Shown: positions 1 through 16,162, numbered from the stretch's first letter. The stretch is 64,000 nt of DNA from Hypoxylon rubiginosum (GCA_902806565.1 CADCXA010000031.1:868001-932000); one strand, 5' to 3'. Notes: generated from the sequence alone by a model not told the origin. Numbers and translations: made by a program.

Positions 1-1381
1 CGTGTAAATAAGTTTATTATATATATTACTAGTATATTATTTTAGTATTAAACTAATTTTTATGTTAGTTTAAAAAATTATATATTTATTTTATTTTTAA
101 ATATATAATATTTTTTAGTTATTTTTATTAAATAAAGGGGAAAAACCATAAAAATAATGAAAAAAAATTAATTAATATATTTATTTATTTATAAATAGAT
201 TTTTAATTTAAATTAAATAGTTTTTTTATTTTATTTAAATTTATTATATAAAATAAATATATATATTTAGTTTATTTATATAAATAAAATATATATATTT
301 TAATTTAAATATAAAAACACTTAGTTTATTTAATAATATTAATAATTTAATTTTAAATATAAATCTTAACTTAAAAAAAAACTATATATTAATAAAACTT
401 ATATAAAAACAAATAATTTTATTTAATTAAATTACTAAAAACATATAAAAACATATAAATTAATAATTATATATATAATAATATTAATTTAAATATTTAA
501 CTTTTAAAATATTTTAATATTTAGTTAATTTATTTAATCCTTTATTATTATAATTATTTAATTATAATTTATTACTTTTATATTTTAGTATTATTTTATA
601 TTTTTCTTATATTTTTTTACCTTTTTTCTTTTCTTTTAATATAAATCTTAATAATAAGTTTAATAATAATAAATTCAGTATTTTAATTATAACTAATTAT
701 ATATAAACTAAATTTTATAATAAAATATAAAATATAAATTATAAGTAAATTTATTAATGTAACAACTTTAATAATAAAATAAGATATTTTATTTATAATA
801 AACGCTTTTATTAAAATATTAATAACAATTATAAAAAAAAAATAAAAATATAATAAATATTATAAGATTTATTACCACTTTTATTTTAATGTAAAATCTA
901 TATATTTATTATTTAATATTATATTAATCAAAATAAAAAAATATTTATTTAAATATTTAAATAATATAAATTTATTTATTATTTATTAAAAAAATTATTT
1001 AATATAATTAAAAGTAAATTATATAGATATTAAATTAAATAAATATTATATATATTTAAATTATTTTCTTTAAAAATATATTATTATTAAGTTATATAAT
1101 AATAAATAGTAAATAATTAATAGTAACTAAATTATAATATTTATAAAACATTTTAAAAAAAAAAAAAAAACCTTTATTTAATTTTAATTATTAAATAATT
1201 TTATAAAAATATAAAATATATTAACCAGTTTTTATATATTTTAATTAAAAATTAAAAGTTTTTTAATTAATAATATATATAAAGTTTATATTATAATATT
1301 TATATTATATATTTATAAGTTATAAAAAGTTTATTATTTTTTATTTTTTATTATATTTACATTAAAAACATTAACTTTTTT

Positions 1382-1456
1382 AAGCTAGTTATTTTTAAGT
1401 TAGTTACTTTTAAACTAGTTATTTTTAAGCTAGTTACTTTTAAATTAATTATTTTT
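1382..1456. repeat. 15-bp tandem repeat, five copies
   Basis: Five consecutive 15-bp units, the first reading AAGCTAGTTATTTTT, begin at 1382, 1397, 1412, 1427 and 1442. They differ only by transitions. A mirror copy lies in the right arm near 47340-47410, so the array predates the inverted duplication. Function unknown. Confidence 0.85.
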
Positions 1457-4400
1457 ATTAAGTTAATTATTTATATTAAATTAATTTTAATTATTAACTT
1501 TTAAATTTAAAAATAAAATAATATATTATATAATAATTTAATATATATATTTTTATTAATATTTATTAAAAGGTTTTATTTAATTTAAATAAAATTATTA
1601 ATTATATTAATAAAAGTTATAATTATTTTAATATAATATATATTTTATTAAAAAAGTTAATATAAAATGAAATTTTTAAATTAATTAATAATAATAATTT
1701 TAATTTATTTTTAATTTAAAAAATATTTATTAGTTATTAAATAAATAAACTTATTTTTTAAACTTAAAAACACCCCGTTATAAAAAATAATAATATATTA
1801 ATAATAAAAATAAACTTTAATTTTAAAATAAAATTAAAATTAAATAAAATTAATACCGTTAATATTTTAAAAATTACTTTAAAATTTAATAAAATTATTA
1901 TAATTAATTAATTATTAATATATAATATATATATTTATAAATAAAAAACTAGCTTATTATTAATTAAATTTATTAATAAAATTTAAAAACGTTAAATAAT
2001 AATAATAATAATTATTACCATTTTTAAAAAAATCTAAAAATAATTTTTATTTTTAGTAAATATAATATTAATTAATATATAAAAGTAATAAAACTTAAAT
2101 ATTATTAAAAACTTTTTTATAAATAATAATAATTTATAAATAATTATTATTATATTAAATTAAATATTATATTTTTAAATTTTAAATAAATTTATATTAG
2201 TTTATTATTTTATATTATTATATTATTATTAATTAATTAATTTTTTAATATTAATATCTTATATTTTTAAGCTAATTAATAAAATTATAAATAATAATTA
2301 AAGGATATTATTTATATAAAATTATAATATTAATATATATAATTTTTTTATTTATAGTTTAAAATATAAAAATAATAATAACTTATAAATAAAATATTAT
2401 TCTTAGATATGTTTATAAAAACTAACGTTATAGTTTTAAAAAAAAAAATATTTTATTAAAGTTTATTTATATTTTTTTTTCGCTAAAAGCTTAAATATTT
2501 TTAGTTATTATATATATAGTATAATATGTTATAATATAATAAATATTATTATTATTAAAAATATTAAAACTTAGTATTAACTTTAAATTAAAATAATTAA
2601 AATAATATTAATATATAATTATAAATATTAATATAAATTTATTAAAAGAAGTAATATAATAATATAATAGTGAATTGTTAATATAATTATTAAATAAGTA
2701 TATAAAAGATAAATTTAAAATTTAAAAGTAATATATATATATAGTAAGTTAAATAAATATAAAAATTTAAATAAAATTTATAATATTTAAAAAACTTAAT
2801 AAATTAATTTTATATATATTTTTATTATAAATTTATAATTATTTAACTAATTAAAATAAATAAGGTTAATTATTATTAAATAATAACTTTAGTTAAACAA
2901 ACGGATTATTTTTTAGTTATATTTAAATAATAATATTCTATAATAATATAAAAACTAAAAATAAAGTTATTAGTTTAATAATAAAAAAAAAATAATACTT
3001 AAAAATAATAAACAGTTTTAAAATAAATAAAATAATAGTATTTAAAACTAATATTTATAATTAGTAGATATATATAATAATAAATACGTAATATAATATA
3101 AATAAATAACATAAAAAATAAAATTATTATTTATAATAACATTTAATAAAAATAACTTAATAATAATTAAATAATAATTTAATAATAATTTATTAATAAT
3201 TTAAATATAGTTTAAAAATAATTATAAATTTATTATATTTTAATGTAAATTACTTTTTATTTTTAATACACTTTTTTATTTAATAAAAACTTAATATATT
3301 AATATTTAATTTATAATTTTAAAAATATATTATAAATATTTTTAATATATTAAAATAGTAATATTTAAATTATTTATTAAAACTAATAATAATAAAAATA
3401 ATATAACATTTTTTTTTAATATATATATTAATTTTTATATGTTTAAAAACTAAATATTAATAAAATTAATAAATATAAAAAATATTTTAATTATTTGAAA
3501 CTTTTATTCTAATTATAAATATTTTTATAGTATTTAAAATTTTTTAAACTATTATTAAATTATTATATAATTATTATTAAACTGTTATTTAACGCTAGTT
3601 TAACTGTTTTTTAATTATAGTTAATAAAAATAAAATTTATTTTAAATAAAAATTTTATTAGTTAAGTTTTTATAAATTAATTAATATTGGTTTTACTATT
3701 AATTAGTAATATTTAATTGGTTTTTTAAAATAAAAAAAGTATATTAAAAAAAATTATAAACTTTTAAATATGTTTATAAATTAGAATATTAATAAATATT
3801 ATAATAACTTAATAATAAATAATATATTAATTATTATAATGTTTTTTAATAATTAAGTTTTAGTTTTTTAATATAATAGTAACGTATAAATTAAACTAAA
3901 ATTTAATTAATACTTGAAAATTAATAAATTATAAAATATATAATTAAAACTATATTTAAATTTAATATTATATATGGTATTATTTTTAAAATTAAAAAAA
4001 ACGTAAATATATTAATAATTATATAAAGGATTTTAATTAATAATTATAATTTTAAAAATATTAATATAATTTTTATATTAAAATAAATATATAAATTATA
4101 ATTAAATAATAACTTAATTAAAATTAAGTAATAATTAATAAATATAATTAATTTATTGTTAGCTTTTTTTATATTAACTAAGGAATTTATTATTAAAAAT
4201 TTATAAAATATTTTTTAAATGTTAATAAAATAAATATTAATTAAATAATATAATGTTTTATATAAATTTGTTTTTATAAAAAGCTAATATAATATATAAT
4301 TTTATTATAAACTTAAATAAACTATTATTAAATTATTATTAAATTATTATTTAATTATTATTTAGTTATTATTTAATTATTATTTAATTTAATTTATTGG

Positions 4401-7400
4401 TATTAATTAATTATAATTTATAAAAACTTAAAATTACTATGATAAATTTAATTATAAATTAATTTAAAGTTAAAATATAAAAATATTTATATTTTTAGTT
4501 TTATATTAACTAGTTAATAAATTAAATATATAAATAAAATTTTTATAATATAATAAGGAAAAACTTTTTATTGTTAAATAAGTTTTATATGTTTAAAATA
4601 AATAATATTTTATTTAAATATTTAAAAAATAATAAGTTTATTATTTAAATAATTAAAAAATAATAGTTATTATATTATATTAAAATGTTTAAAAAGGTAA
4701 AAATTAAAAAGGAGAAAAAAAATAATAAAAATAAAATAATTTTAACGTTTAATTAAATATTAACGCCTTAAATATAAATTTAATTAATATTAAATAATAG
4801 TTTAAATAAAATTAATTATAATAACTATATTATTAGTTTTTAATTAATGTTAAATAATAGTTTAATTAAGGTTAATTATAATGTTAATTTTACTAAATTA
4901 AAAAGGTTTAAATTTAATAATTTTTTATATTTTTAAATGTTAATAATATTAATAAATTTTATTATTAAGTTATATTTAATAAACAGTGTTAATTATATGT
5001 TAATAGGTGGTTAAAATAAATTTAATATAATTATTATTTAATTAAGTAACTAATTAATAATTTTTTAATAATTAAATGTTATAATAAATAATAATAATTA
5101 TTATTTTATAAACTTATTATTTTTATTGGAAATTAAAACCGAAGTTAAAAATAATAAAACCAAAGTTAATATTATTAAAAATAATGATAATAATTTTAAA
5201 AATGGCTTAATAATTAGTAGAAATAACAAGGTTATTAAAAATATAAAAATTAAACTAGTAATAGTTAAATAAAAGTTAAAAAATAAGTTAATAATAGTTT
5301 AATAATAATAATTAAATAAAAGTTTAATAATTATTATTAAAAAGTTTAAAAAAAAAAATATAATTTATTTATATTATTTAATAAATGGTAAATAATTAAA
5401 TACTAAGTTAAAAATATAAATATATTTATTTTTAGTTTAAATAGATATTTTTTATATAAATAAACTAAATATTAATATAGTAAATTAATTTATTTATATA
5501 TTTATTAAAAGTTTATTTATATTAAAAATTATATTAATTTATTTTAATTTTTATATAAATTTATATAGCTTTTATTATTATTAGTTTATTTATTAATAAC
5601 TTTTTTTTTTTATAATAATAAACGTCGTGGTTATTATAAATAATAATTAATTAAAAGTTATTAATTATTATATTTATTATATTTATTAATTATATTAATT
5701 AATATAAAAGTGATTTTATATATATATTTATATTAATTATATATTATTTTAAGATTTCTTTAATATAATAATTATTTATTTAATTATATTTAATATATAA
5801 TGTTTTAGTTAATAAATTTAAATTTTATAAAAAGTTATATATATAATTTATTTTTTTAAGTTTAATTTATTAAAATAAAACTTTAAAAATATATTTTTTT
5901 TTATATATTTTTTTTCTTTAAAACATTATAACTAAAAAAAATAATATTTTTATTTAGTTTTTAAAATTTACTTATAATATTATTAAATATAAAATAAATA
6001 ATATTAAAATTTATATTTATTTTAATATTAATATTACTAAATTTATTATTATATTTTTAAATTTATTTATATTTTTTATAATTTTTATTATTTTTTAAAT
6101 TAAAAAGATATTTTTTATAAATGTTTAAATTATATAAATGTTTTTAATAATTGTTAGATTTAAATTTAAATTTGTTAAATATTAATATTTTATTATTTTA
6201 AATAAAATAATTATTATTATTAACTAAATTTAAATTACGTATATATTTATTATTTTTATTTATAAATTAATTATAATTTCTTTTAAATTTTAATATAAGT
6301 TTATTTTAAATTTTATATATGTTTTTATTATTATTATAAATTTATATTAAATAATAAAAATATAATATAAAAATAATATATATAGTTTTTAAATAAAAAA
6401 TATTTTATATAAAATGGTTAAAAAAAAACTTAATTTTAACGTTTAAAAAATCTTAGTAAATATAATTATAATATATTATATATATATTATATAAATATTT
6501 TATATTTAATTTAATAATTTTAAAAAAAAAAATATATTAATTATTTAGCTTTTTTAAAATAATAATAAGCTTTTTATAATTAAATATATAATAAATATTA
6601 TTATAAAAAAAAAATATATTATTTAAGTTATTAATAAGTTTATTATTACTTGGTATTTTTACATATTATTTTATATAATTAATGTTAAATTATAATTTGG
6701 TTTTTTTTAATATTAAATATACCGTTTTTATTTTTATGTTATATTATATAACTTAGTAGGTTTTATCGTGGTTAATAATAGTTATATAATTAGTTAAATT
6801 AATTAATAAAAAGATAAATATAAATATAATAACAGTTTATTAAGCGGTAAAAAGAAAAAATATTAAAGTGGTTTTTATTAATATATTAAAAAGGTTAATA
6901 AAAATGTTATTTAAAGGGATAATAAAATGTAATAAAAAAGTATTAAAAATATAAAGAAATTACTAGTTATTAAAAAAAAATATTATAATATATGGTTTTA
7001 AATTTATTATAATTAAAACTTAGAAATATAAAATAAATATAAAAATAAATTTATATAACTAAAAATATAAAAATAATAAGTTTTTTAAATAATAATATTA
7101 TTAATTATTAATAATATAATAATTAAAATAAAATTAATATTTTAAAAGCTTTTAAAATATAAAAAATATAAAATATTTTTATTAAATATATTATTATAAA
7201 ATTAAATGTTTTTAATTATAATATAATAAGTATATATTATAAAATTATAATTAATATTATTATAATTTAAAATAAAAAAAAATAAAAATGGTTTTATATA
7301 TTTAAAGTAACTAGAATATTTAATATTAATTATTAGTTTTATAATAAAATTAAATTAATTAAACTTTAATTTAATAATTTTAATATTAATAGTATTTACT

Positions 7401-10345
7401 GGTTATATAGATTTTTTAAAGTAAAAGTTTAATAAAAACTTATATAAAATATAAAATAAATTTATTATAAAAAAAAAAAAAACTTTAATATTATAAATTA
7501 AAAATAATTTTAAAATTAAAATTATAATAAATATAATATTTATTAAAAATTAACACTTAGTAAAAATATAAGGTATTTATATAAATAGTTTTAATATTTA
7601 TAATATTAAATAAAAATTAAATAATTTATTAAATATTATTTTTAAATTATATTATAATAATTTTTTATTAAAAAATATAAACGTATTTTTAGTGTTTTTT
7701 ATAAATAGTAAAAAATGTTAAAAGTATATTTATATTTATTTTTAAAAATTATATAACTTCTTTAAACTTACTTATATTTTCTTTTTAATTTTTTTATACT
7801 TTATAATTTTTTAAATATAACGTGTATTTAATTTTATATAACGTTTAAATGTTTTTTTTTTTTTTTTTTTTAATGGTATTAATATATAATTTAATTAATA
7901 TTAATTTTTAATTAACCTAAATTTATTAACTTTTTTTATATAATATTAAAAGGCTTTTTCGTTTTTTCTAAATTTTAAAAGGAATTTTTTAGTTTTAATA
8001 AATTTCTTAGTTTTTAAAGGTTTTTTTAGTTTTATTTTCTCTAGTTTTTTATTATAAATATAATTTATTTATTAAATTCCTATTATAATAATTATTATTA
8101 TTAAATTAAAAAAATAATTATAAAAACTAATAAATAAAAATAAAATTAATAATAATAATAATAATAAATATATTAATTTTAATTTATATAATTAATTAGT
8201 ATTTAATATAATTTATTTTAATTTTTTTAAATTTAATTAAAACTTTTTTATAACTTTAAATTAAATATAAATAAATTATTTTTTAATTTTATTTTATTTA
8301 TTTTAATATATTTTATATATTAATAAATATAATAATTGGTTTTTATTAATAAATAATATAAAATTAAATAAGTTTATATAATAAGTTTTAATTAAAATTA
8401 AAAATATAAAAATTAATATTATTATTATTTAAATAATAATAAATAAAAATATATTTAAAGTTTTATATTTTAATATATAAACTTTATTAATAATTTAATA
8501 GGTTTTTTTAAAATAAATTATTATTTTAAATATATAATATATAAACTAAGGTTATTATTTTAAAGAAATTAAGTTAAATATAACATTAATTATTAATTAT
8601 AAAAATAAGTTAAAAAAGGTTTTTTAAGTTAATTAAAATTTTAATTACTTTTAGTTATTTATATATAAATATATGGTAATATTTTATTTTTAAAATAAAA
8701 CTATATTTAATGTTAAATAAAAAATAATATATTTTAATATTATATTGTTTTATTTTAATATTTAAACGGTGTATATATTAATTATTATTATAATAATAAT
8801 AAAAAAAAATGTTTTTATTAATTAAATATATAATAAAAGTTTAAACCTAAATAATAATATTTAACTTTTATAATAATTATTATAAAATAACTAAAAATAA
8901 ATAATATACTTATAGTTATTTTTATATTAATATTAACTTATAATATTTTATTATTAGTATTTAATAAAAATATTAAATTTATAATAAAATAAAAACTTAT
9001 TATTATTTTCCTTAAAAAAAAGTTAAGAAAGTTAGAAATTATTATAAATTACATATTTATTATTATTTTAAATATTAATAATTAAGTATAAAATAAGTTA
9101 AGTTATTAATAAAAAATGTTATTAAACTAATAAAACGTATTATAAAAACTATATTATTTATTTATAATATTAATATTATAAATATTAATTTATAATAATT
9201 TATTATTATATAGTTAAATTTTATAATGTTTAATAAAATTTAGTTGTATTTTATAAAAAAAATATAAAAACTATTAATTTAAGGTTAAAAATAATTAAAA
9301 AAAATTATTAGGTTTTAATGGTTATTAATTAAACTTTTTATTTATATTAGTTTTAAATTTTTAAATATATTTAAACTAGTAAAATATATTTAAATTAATT
9401 TTTTTTTAAAAATTAACAACGTTTTAAAAAATAATATAATTAATATATATAATTAAACTTACTTATATAAAAATTAAAAATTATTTTAAATTATTTATAA
9501 ACTTTTTTATATTTTATATAAATTTTAATAAAATTATATATATTTATTTAATAAAATTATTATAAAAATAAATAATATATAATAATAAAAAATTAATTTT
9601 AATTAATAATAAATTTTAATAAAATTTATATAAATATTAAAATATAATAATATATATTAATTAAAAATAAAAAAAATAATTAAAACTAAGAAAAATATAT
9701 AAAACTTTTTAAAAATAAAATAATAAATAAAAAAATTAAGTGAAAAATAAAAAAATTTAATAAATAAAAAGAAATATAATTTATATTTTTTTAATTAACG
9801 TTTTTAAAATATGTTATAATAATATATTTTATTATAAAAAAAACGAATAAAATAAAAAGCTAATTAAAAAAAAAACATATATTATAATTAATTATATAAA
9901 TATATATTTAAATAAATATTAAAAGAATATTATTAATATTTTTTCTTTTAATTTTATAAAAAACAATTAATTATAATTAAATTAAAATATAAAAACAAAA
10001 TATAAATATTTTTTATTTTACCCCTTATTTTACTTTTATTTTATTTTTTATTTTATTTTTATTTTATTTTAATTTATATTATTAATAAAAAAATTAGAAT
10101 TTATATAAAATTTAATATTAAACTAAACGTTTTAAAGTTTTTAATTAAACTAATAATAGTTTTTAGTTTTAAAAAAAAATCTTTTTTATAAAATATAAAT
10201 AAATAAAAAAAATAATATAAATTTAAGTTTATTAACTATTAAATTATAACTAATAAATACTAAGATTAAATTTATTAAATTATAAGTTTTAAAAAATAAC
10301 ATTAACTATAAAAATAATTTTTATTAAAAAAAAATAAGTTTTTAT

Positions 10346-10350
10346 AGTTT
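10346..10350. repeat. Target-site duplication, left copy
   Basis: AGTTT lies directly before the retrotransposon and is repeated directly after it at 16158-16162. The uninterrupted right arm reads AGCTT (reverse complement of 38470-38474) at the same place, so the ancestral target was AGCTT and both left copies carry a C-to-T change. Confidence 0.85.
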
Positions 10351-10532
10351 TATTAAATGACGTGTGTATTTAATTAAAAGGTTAATTATATATATTAAGT
10401 GTGTGTTTTTTAATTATATATATTCTTACGATTTTTTAAAATAACCTCGTAATAAAGTTATTACGGCTCTAGTTGTTAATTTATATATAAAACCTAAATA
10501 AATTTTTTAAAATAACCTTTTATTATTTAACA
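10351..10532 (-). repeat. LTR, left copy (3' LTR of the minus-strand element)
   Basis: 182 bp, aligned without gaps to 15976-16157; differences look like transitions. It keeps more G and C than its surroundings (for example ATTACGGCTCTAG at 10460-10472) and ends in the intact border ATTTAACA at 10525-10532. Confidence 0.9.
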
Positions 10533-13500
10533 CACCCCCCCAAGCTTATTTATTTTTAATAAAAAAGCTTAAATAATTAAAACTTATTTTTTAATGTTTT
10601 TTAATTGTTAATTATATATGTATTATTTTTTTTATTAAGTAAAAAGTTTTTTATTTTATGAAAATTCTTTTTTATAAGCTTATAAATTTATTTAAATTTA
10701 ATTCTCTTTTATATATTCACTAGGTTTAATTATTAAATAAATATAGTAAATTTTTTTATAATAAATGCCTTAATAAAACTATCTGTTATTATATTTTTTA
10801 TAAAAATATAAATAACTTTAATTTAATTTATAAGTGTTTTTTATTATAACTAGTGGTTATAAATATTTATATATTATAACTTAGTTTAAAATAACGTAAT
10901 ATTTATATATATTAACTTAATTATTTACTTATTATTATAATATATTATAATTTTTAAGTTATTTAAACTTATATTAAGTTTTATAATTAAATATAATATA
11001 AATATGGTTTTTTTTATAGCTTATATAAAAGATAATAACTCTGTTTTTATTATAAAAATAATTACTATGTTTTATTTATTTATATGTTATTTAATTATTT
11101 TTTTAAATAACTTTATTATATATATTTATAAACTTTTTTAATTAAAAATGTTATTAATAAATAAAACGTCACTAGCTACTTTAAATATATTAATATATTT
11201 ATATTATAAAAATAAATATTAAATGATAAAAAGATATTAAATTAATTAGTTAGTTTTAAAATAATATTTATTACTAAGATTTATATTAAATTTAACTAAT
11301 TAAAAAACTATAAAAATAATATTAAAATATATAATTATTATTATATATAGTATTAATTTAATCTTTTATTAATATTATTAAATAAATTATAAGGAAACTA
11401 ATTTTAATAAAAGTAATAATTTTTTATTTTTTATAAAAATTAAAAAAATAATTTTTAATTTCTTATTTATTAATAATTTATTTAACTTATTTATATATAA
11501 AAATTAAAAAAGCTAAATTAGTTTTTTATTTTAGTTTTTAATTATTTCGATTTTAAGAAACCATTATAAATTATTTTTACTTATAAATTAATACTTTTTT
11601 TATAGTTATAATATTATTATATTTATTACTTATTATTTATAGTTTTAATATATAAGGATAATATTATTAATATAAAAGAAAATTAACATTTTATTTTTAA
11701 AAAAATAATAAAGCTTATAAAAAACAATTAAAAAGCTTAATTTTATAAATGTTTTAGTTAATTTTTTTTATTAAAATAAAAAAGATTCTTTTAATTTATA
11801 TAACGTTTTTAATAAATATAAAATAGTTTAGCGTTTCTAGTACCTTAAAAATATCCTTATATAAATTTCCTTATTTAAATTTATATTTATAAATACGTTA
11901 ATTATATTATATTAAATTAATTTAATGTTAAATCTTATTATAATTATAATAAAAATTTAAAATAATTTTCTAGTTAATATTAAAATATAAATATTTAAAT
12001 ACTTGTTTTTAGTTTATTAGTTTTTTTAAACCATTAGTTTTACTTTATATTTTATAAACCATTTATATTTATTAAATTTATATATATATATTTATATGTA
12101 ATTTAGAATTTATTTATTATTAACAGTTTATTATTTATATTTAACTTAGGAGTTTATTTTTTTATAATTATTTAAGTATAATTTTTTAGCTTTTTTAAAT
12201 TCTTATTTTAAGGCATGGTTCTGTAACTTTTTATAAATCTTTAAGGGAGGTGATAAATCTTTTTTATAGATTTTTTATTTTTTTTATAGAAATTTTTACA
12301 GTTTTTTAAATTTATATAATCCTAGGTATAATATTAAATTTAAATTTACTTAGTTTATAAAATAACGTTATAAATAATATATTATTTATATTATTTATAT
12401 TTTATTTATTAGCTTTTTATATATTAATTTTATCGTTAAAATTAAACATTTTATATTAAATATAACCTTTTAACTTATTATATAATTTATAGTTTTAAAA
12501 TAAAAAATAAATAAATCTTTTTTAGTTTATTTTAAAAGCACGTTAAAAGCTATAATTTAATTTATTAAAATAATATCTTTTATATTTTTATTTTAAAAGG
12601 CGTGATTTATAACGTTTAATTTTATTTTCTTTATTTTATTATAAAAAGCGTAATTTACGGCACTTAACCTTAATTTCTTAATTATATTTAAAAAAACGTG
12701 ATTTATAACATTTAATTTTTTTTTTATATTAATATTTAAAAAGGTATAATTTATAACGTTTAACTTTTTTTTTATTATTATAATAAATAATAAAGCAGCT
12801 AATAAAGAAATAATATTAAAAATAAAATATAATATAAATATAATTTTAATATAAAAATAATTAAGTTTTTTAGCTTTTTTATTATTATATTTTCTATTAT
12901 TATTATTTATTTTATAGTTTTATTTACCTTTATTTTCTATTAGTATTTCTGTTTTTATTTTGTTTTTTTTAAAAACTAATAGCCTTAAATTAGTTTTTTT
13001 TTCTATATTTTATAAAGTAGTAACTTAGTTAACTAGGTTTTAAATATTCTTTTTTATTATATATAATAGGTTATTTTTTAAAAATAAAATATCTTTATTA
13101 AATATAATATTTTTATTAAATATAACATCTTATATTTTAATAACTTATTTTAATATAAAAACCTAAATATTATAAATATTTATAAAATTATAACCTATTA
13201 AATAACTTATTTATATTTTTAGATTAAAATATTAATATTAATTTTGTTTTTATTTTATTTTTATAATAAGTATAAACACTTTATATTTATACACTTTTAA
13301 ATAAACTTAATATAATTTTTTATTAATAATTACATTATTTTTAAATACCAAATAAATATAAAAACATTTATATAAAAATTACCAGTTAAGGTTATATTTA
13401 AAAGTGTAATTATAAAAATAAATAATAGCTTTAAAAACTTTTATTTATAAAAAACTTAAAAGCTTTAATTTTATTTTTATTATTTAAGCTTTTTATTTAA

Positions 13501-15975
13501 TTATATTTTTTAAGTATTTAGCGTTTTTATTTTAATTTTATATATTTAATATTAAAAGTTTAAGTTTAATATAATATATTTATTAAATATAATTTTATAT
13601 AATATGCTTTTTTATTATTAGTTTATTATTACATTTAATAATTTTAATATTAAGTTGGTGCTATTTTTAAATAATTTTAAATATTTAATTTAAAACTTTA
13701 ATAATTAAATCTAAAATATAATTTTTAAGATAAAAATCCCAGGCTTATCTTATATATTTATTAATAATTAACATTATATATTAATATTTTTAAAAGTTTA
13801 TTTTTAAATTATAAAAATTAATAACTAAATATTTATTTAACTTACTTAGTTATTTATAACGTTTATAATAATTAAGTTTTTTAGTTTTTTTATAGCTATA
13901 TATATTATATTTTATTATAATAATTTAATTGGTTTTTTTAGTTAAATTAAACTTCTTAATTTTTACTTTTTAAAAATAACTAGTTATATAATTAAAAGCT
14001 TTTAATTTTAAATAACTAAATTATAAATATTATAATTCACTAGTTATTATACTTAAAAGTTATTTTATTTAATTATTAAATTTAATACTTTTTATATAAA
14101 ATAAGTAATTAATAAAGTTTTTAAAAAAATCCTTTAAAATATATTAGTTTTATTTATTAATAATAATATATAAAATAAAATTATTTTTTTTTTATAAATA
14201 GTTATTTATATTTTTATAATCTTATTAATATTTTATTTTTTTTAAAAGCCTTAATAATATTATATTATAAATAAATTTTTTATAATATATTATTTTTTAT
14301 AATTATAAAAGTTTTACTTTTTTTAAACTTTTTAAACATATATTCATTTTTTTATATTTTTATATAAATATAATTAAATTTTTTATAAAAATCGCATTTT
14401 TAATATATATTATTTAATATAATAAAAATTAGTTAAATTAATTAAAAATATAAATAATAATCTTTAAGTTTAAAATTACTAAGTTTTTTAAAAAATAAAT
14501 ATTAACTTTAAATACGGCTTATAAAATTAAAAAGGTTTTTTTTGTTTTTTTAATTACTTAAATTAATTAATTCTTATTTTATATAAATAACTTTTTTTTT
14601 ATTTTCTTAATTAGTTTAATAAATATATTATTTTTAGTTATTTTATGTTTAATTATTTTTTTTATAATAAAATTTAAGGTTTAGTTTTTTAAAACTTTAT
14701 TTTTAATAATATATTAATAATTAAAAATCTTGTGGTAATTATAATAAACTAAATATAAAGTGTTAATTTTTTATAAATAATTAATAAATATATTAGCTTG
14801 TTTTTTTTTAATTAACTTAGTTTATTTATTTAAATTATTTTAACCTTGTAATTTACTACGGCTTTTATTACTTTTACTTTATTTTAATTAATTAAAAAAT
14901 TTAAAAGTAACGTTTTTTTCTTTTCCCAGCTTAGTATCTAAATTTTTATTATAATTAAATTTTATATTATTAAATTAAGTAATAAATACTCTCTTTATAA
15001 AATAAGGTTATATAAAAATTAATTATAAAAATATATATTTATATAAAATAGTTATTATATTTAAATAACTAAATATATTATTTTTAATTTTATTAATATT
15101 TAATAGTTTATAATTAGTTATTTAGTTACTTAAAATACTATTAAATATAATTTTAAGATTTTTTATTAATAGTTAATTATTAGTAATATCTATAAAACCT
15201 TTTATTTTTATATTTATAATAATTAATTTTTATTTAGTTATTTATATTTTAAAGTTTTTAAGTATTTTTATTAATTATTATATTATTTTCTTATATTATT
15301 TTTAAGCTTATAATTTTAATTAATTATTATATATTTTACTAATAATAAATAGTTTCTTATATTATTTATATAAAATGTTTATTAAATTAAAATATATATT
15401 TTAGTAATTTAAAAATATAAAATTAATAACTTAGTTTTTTAATTTTTTAATTATTTATTAATAAGTTTAATATATTTTATAATTATAACTATAAAAGGTT
15501 TAATTTTCCTTATAAATAACTTTACTTTTTTTTATTATTTTTATTAAATTTATAGGTTTTTTATTTATTTTAACTTGTTTTTTTTAACTTTTATTTATTA
15601 TAATTTAGGAATTATTATTCGATAAATTTTATATTATTTATTAAGTTTTTTTTAGATAGTTACCAACGTTTAACTAAAATAGCTTTTTTAATTATTCTAA
15701 TATTTTTATAAAATTAATATATTTTTAAAGTTTTAAATTAATAGTTTTTATTTAAAACTTTTTATTTTATTATTTTTAGTTAATTAAGTTATTATAAAAA
15801 ACCTTTTTTTTTATTATTTTTAATATACCGTTTTTTTTATTATTAATTAAATTTAAGTTATAAAAGGTTTTATTAATATAACTATTTTATAATTTTATAG
15901 TTTTTAACTAATTAAAAATCACGTATTATTATTTATATATAGCTTTTTAATTTTTAAATAAATAAAACTTTTAAT

Positions 15976-16157
15976 TATTAAATAATATATATATTTAATT
16001 AAAAAGTTAATTATATATATTAAATATATATCTTTTAATTATACGTGTTTTTACGATTTTTTAAAATAACTTTATAATAAAATTATTACGGCTTTAATTG
16101 TTAGCTTATACGTAAAACTTAAATAGGTTTTTTAAAATAACCTTTTATTATTTAATA
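15976..16157 (-). repeat. LTR, right copy (5' LTR of the minus-strand element)
   Basis: 182 bp, counterpart of 10351-10532. Its outer border has decayed from TTTAACA to TTTAATA. The primer-binding site expected on the minus strand just left of 15976 is too mutated to assign to a tRNA. Confidence 0.9.
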
Positions 16158-16162
16158 AGTTT
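16158..16162. repeat. Target-site duplication, right copy
   Basis: AGTTT, identical to 10346-10350, immediately after the right LTR. The sequence beyond it (TTATTTAAATTTTAT region) rejoins the alignment with the right arm. Confidence 0.85.

Larger units (their letters stand above)
10351..16157 (-). mobile_element. RIP-decayed LTR retrotransposon, 5.8 kb, probably Copia-like
   Basis: The two ends carry 182-bp direct repeats (10351-10532 and 15976-16157) at a constant offset of 5625 bp. The LTR borders read TGTTAAAT and ATTTAACA when the less mutated copy of each border is used (here partly decayed to TATTAAAT and TTTAATA). A 5-bp target duplication flanks the element. The C-rich tract at 10534-10543 beside the left LTR is, on the minus strand, a G-rich polypurine tract next to the 3' LTR, so transcription runs right to left. 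The interior (10533-15975) is too mutated for me to read gag or pol domains. Copia is inferred only from total size, short LTRs and 5-bp duplication. The matching place in the right arm is empty, so it inserted after the arms arose and was then mutated. Confidence 0.9.

Noticed and set aside
10533..10550. Run of seven C residues as a possible G-quadruplex or telomere-related motif.
   Set aside because: A single run beside the LTR, better explained as the polypurine tract of the minus-strand retrotransposon; no telomere-type repeats were seen.
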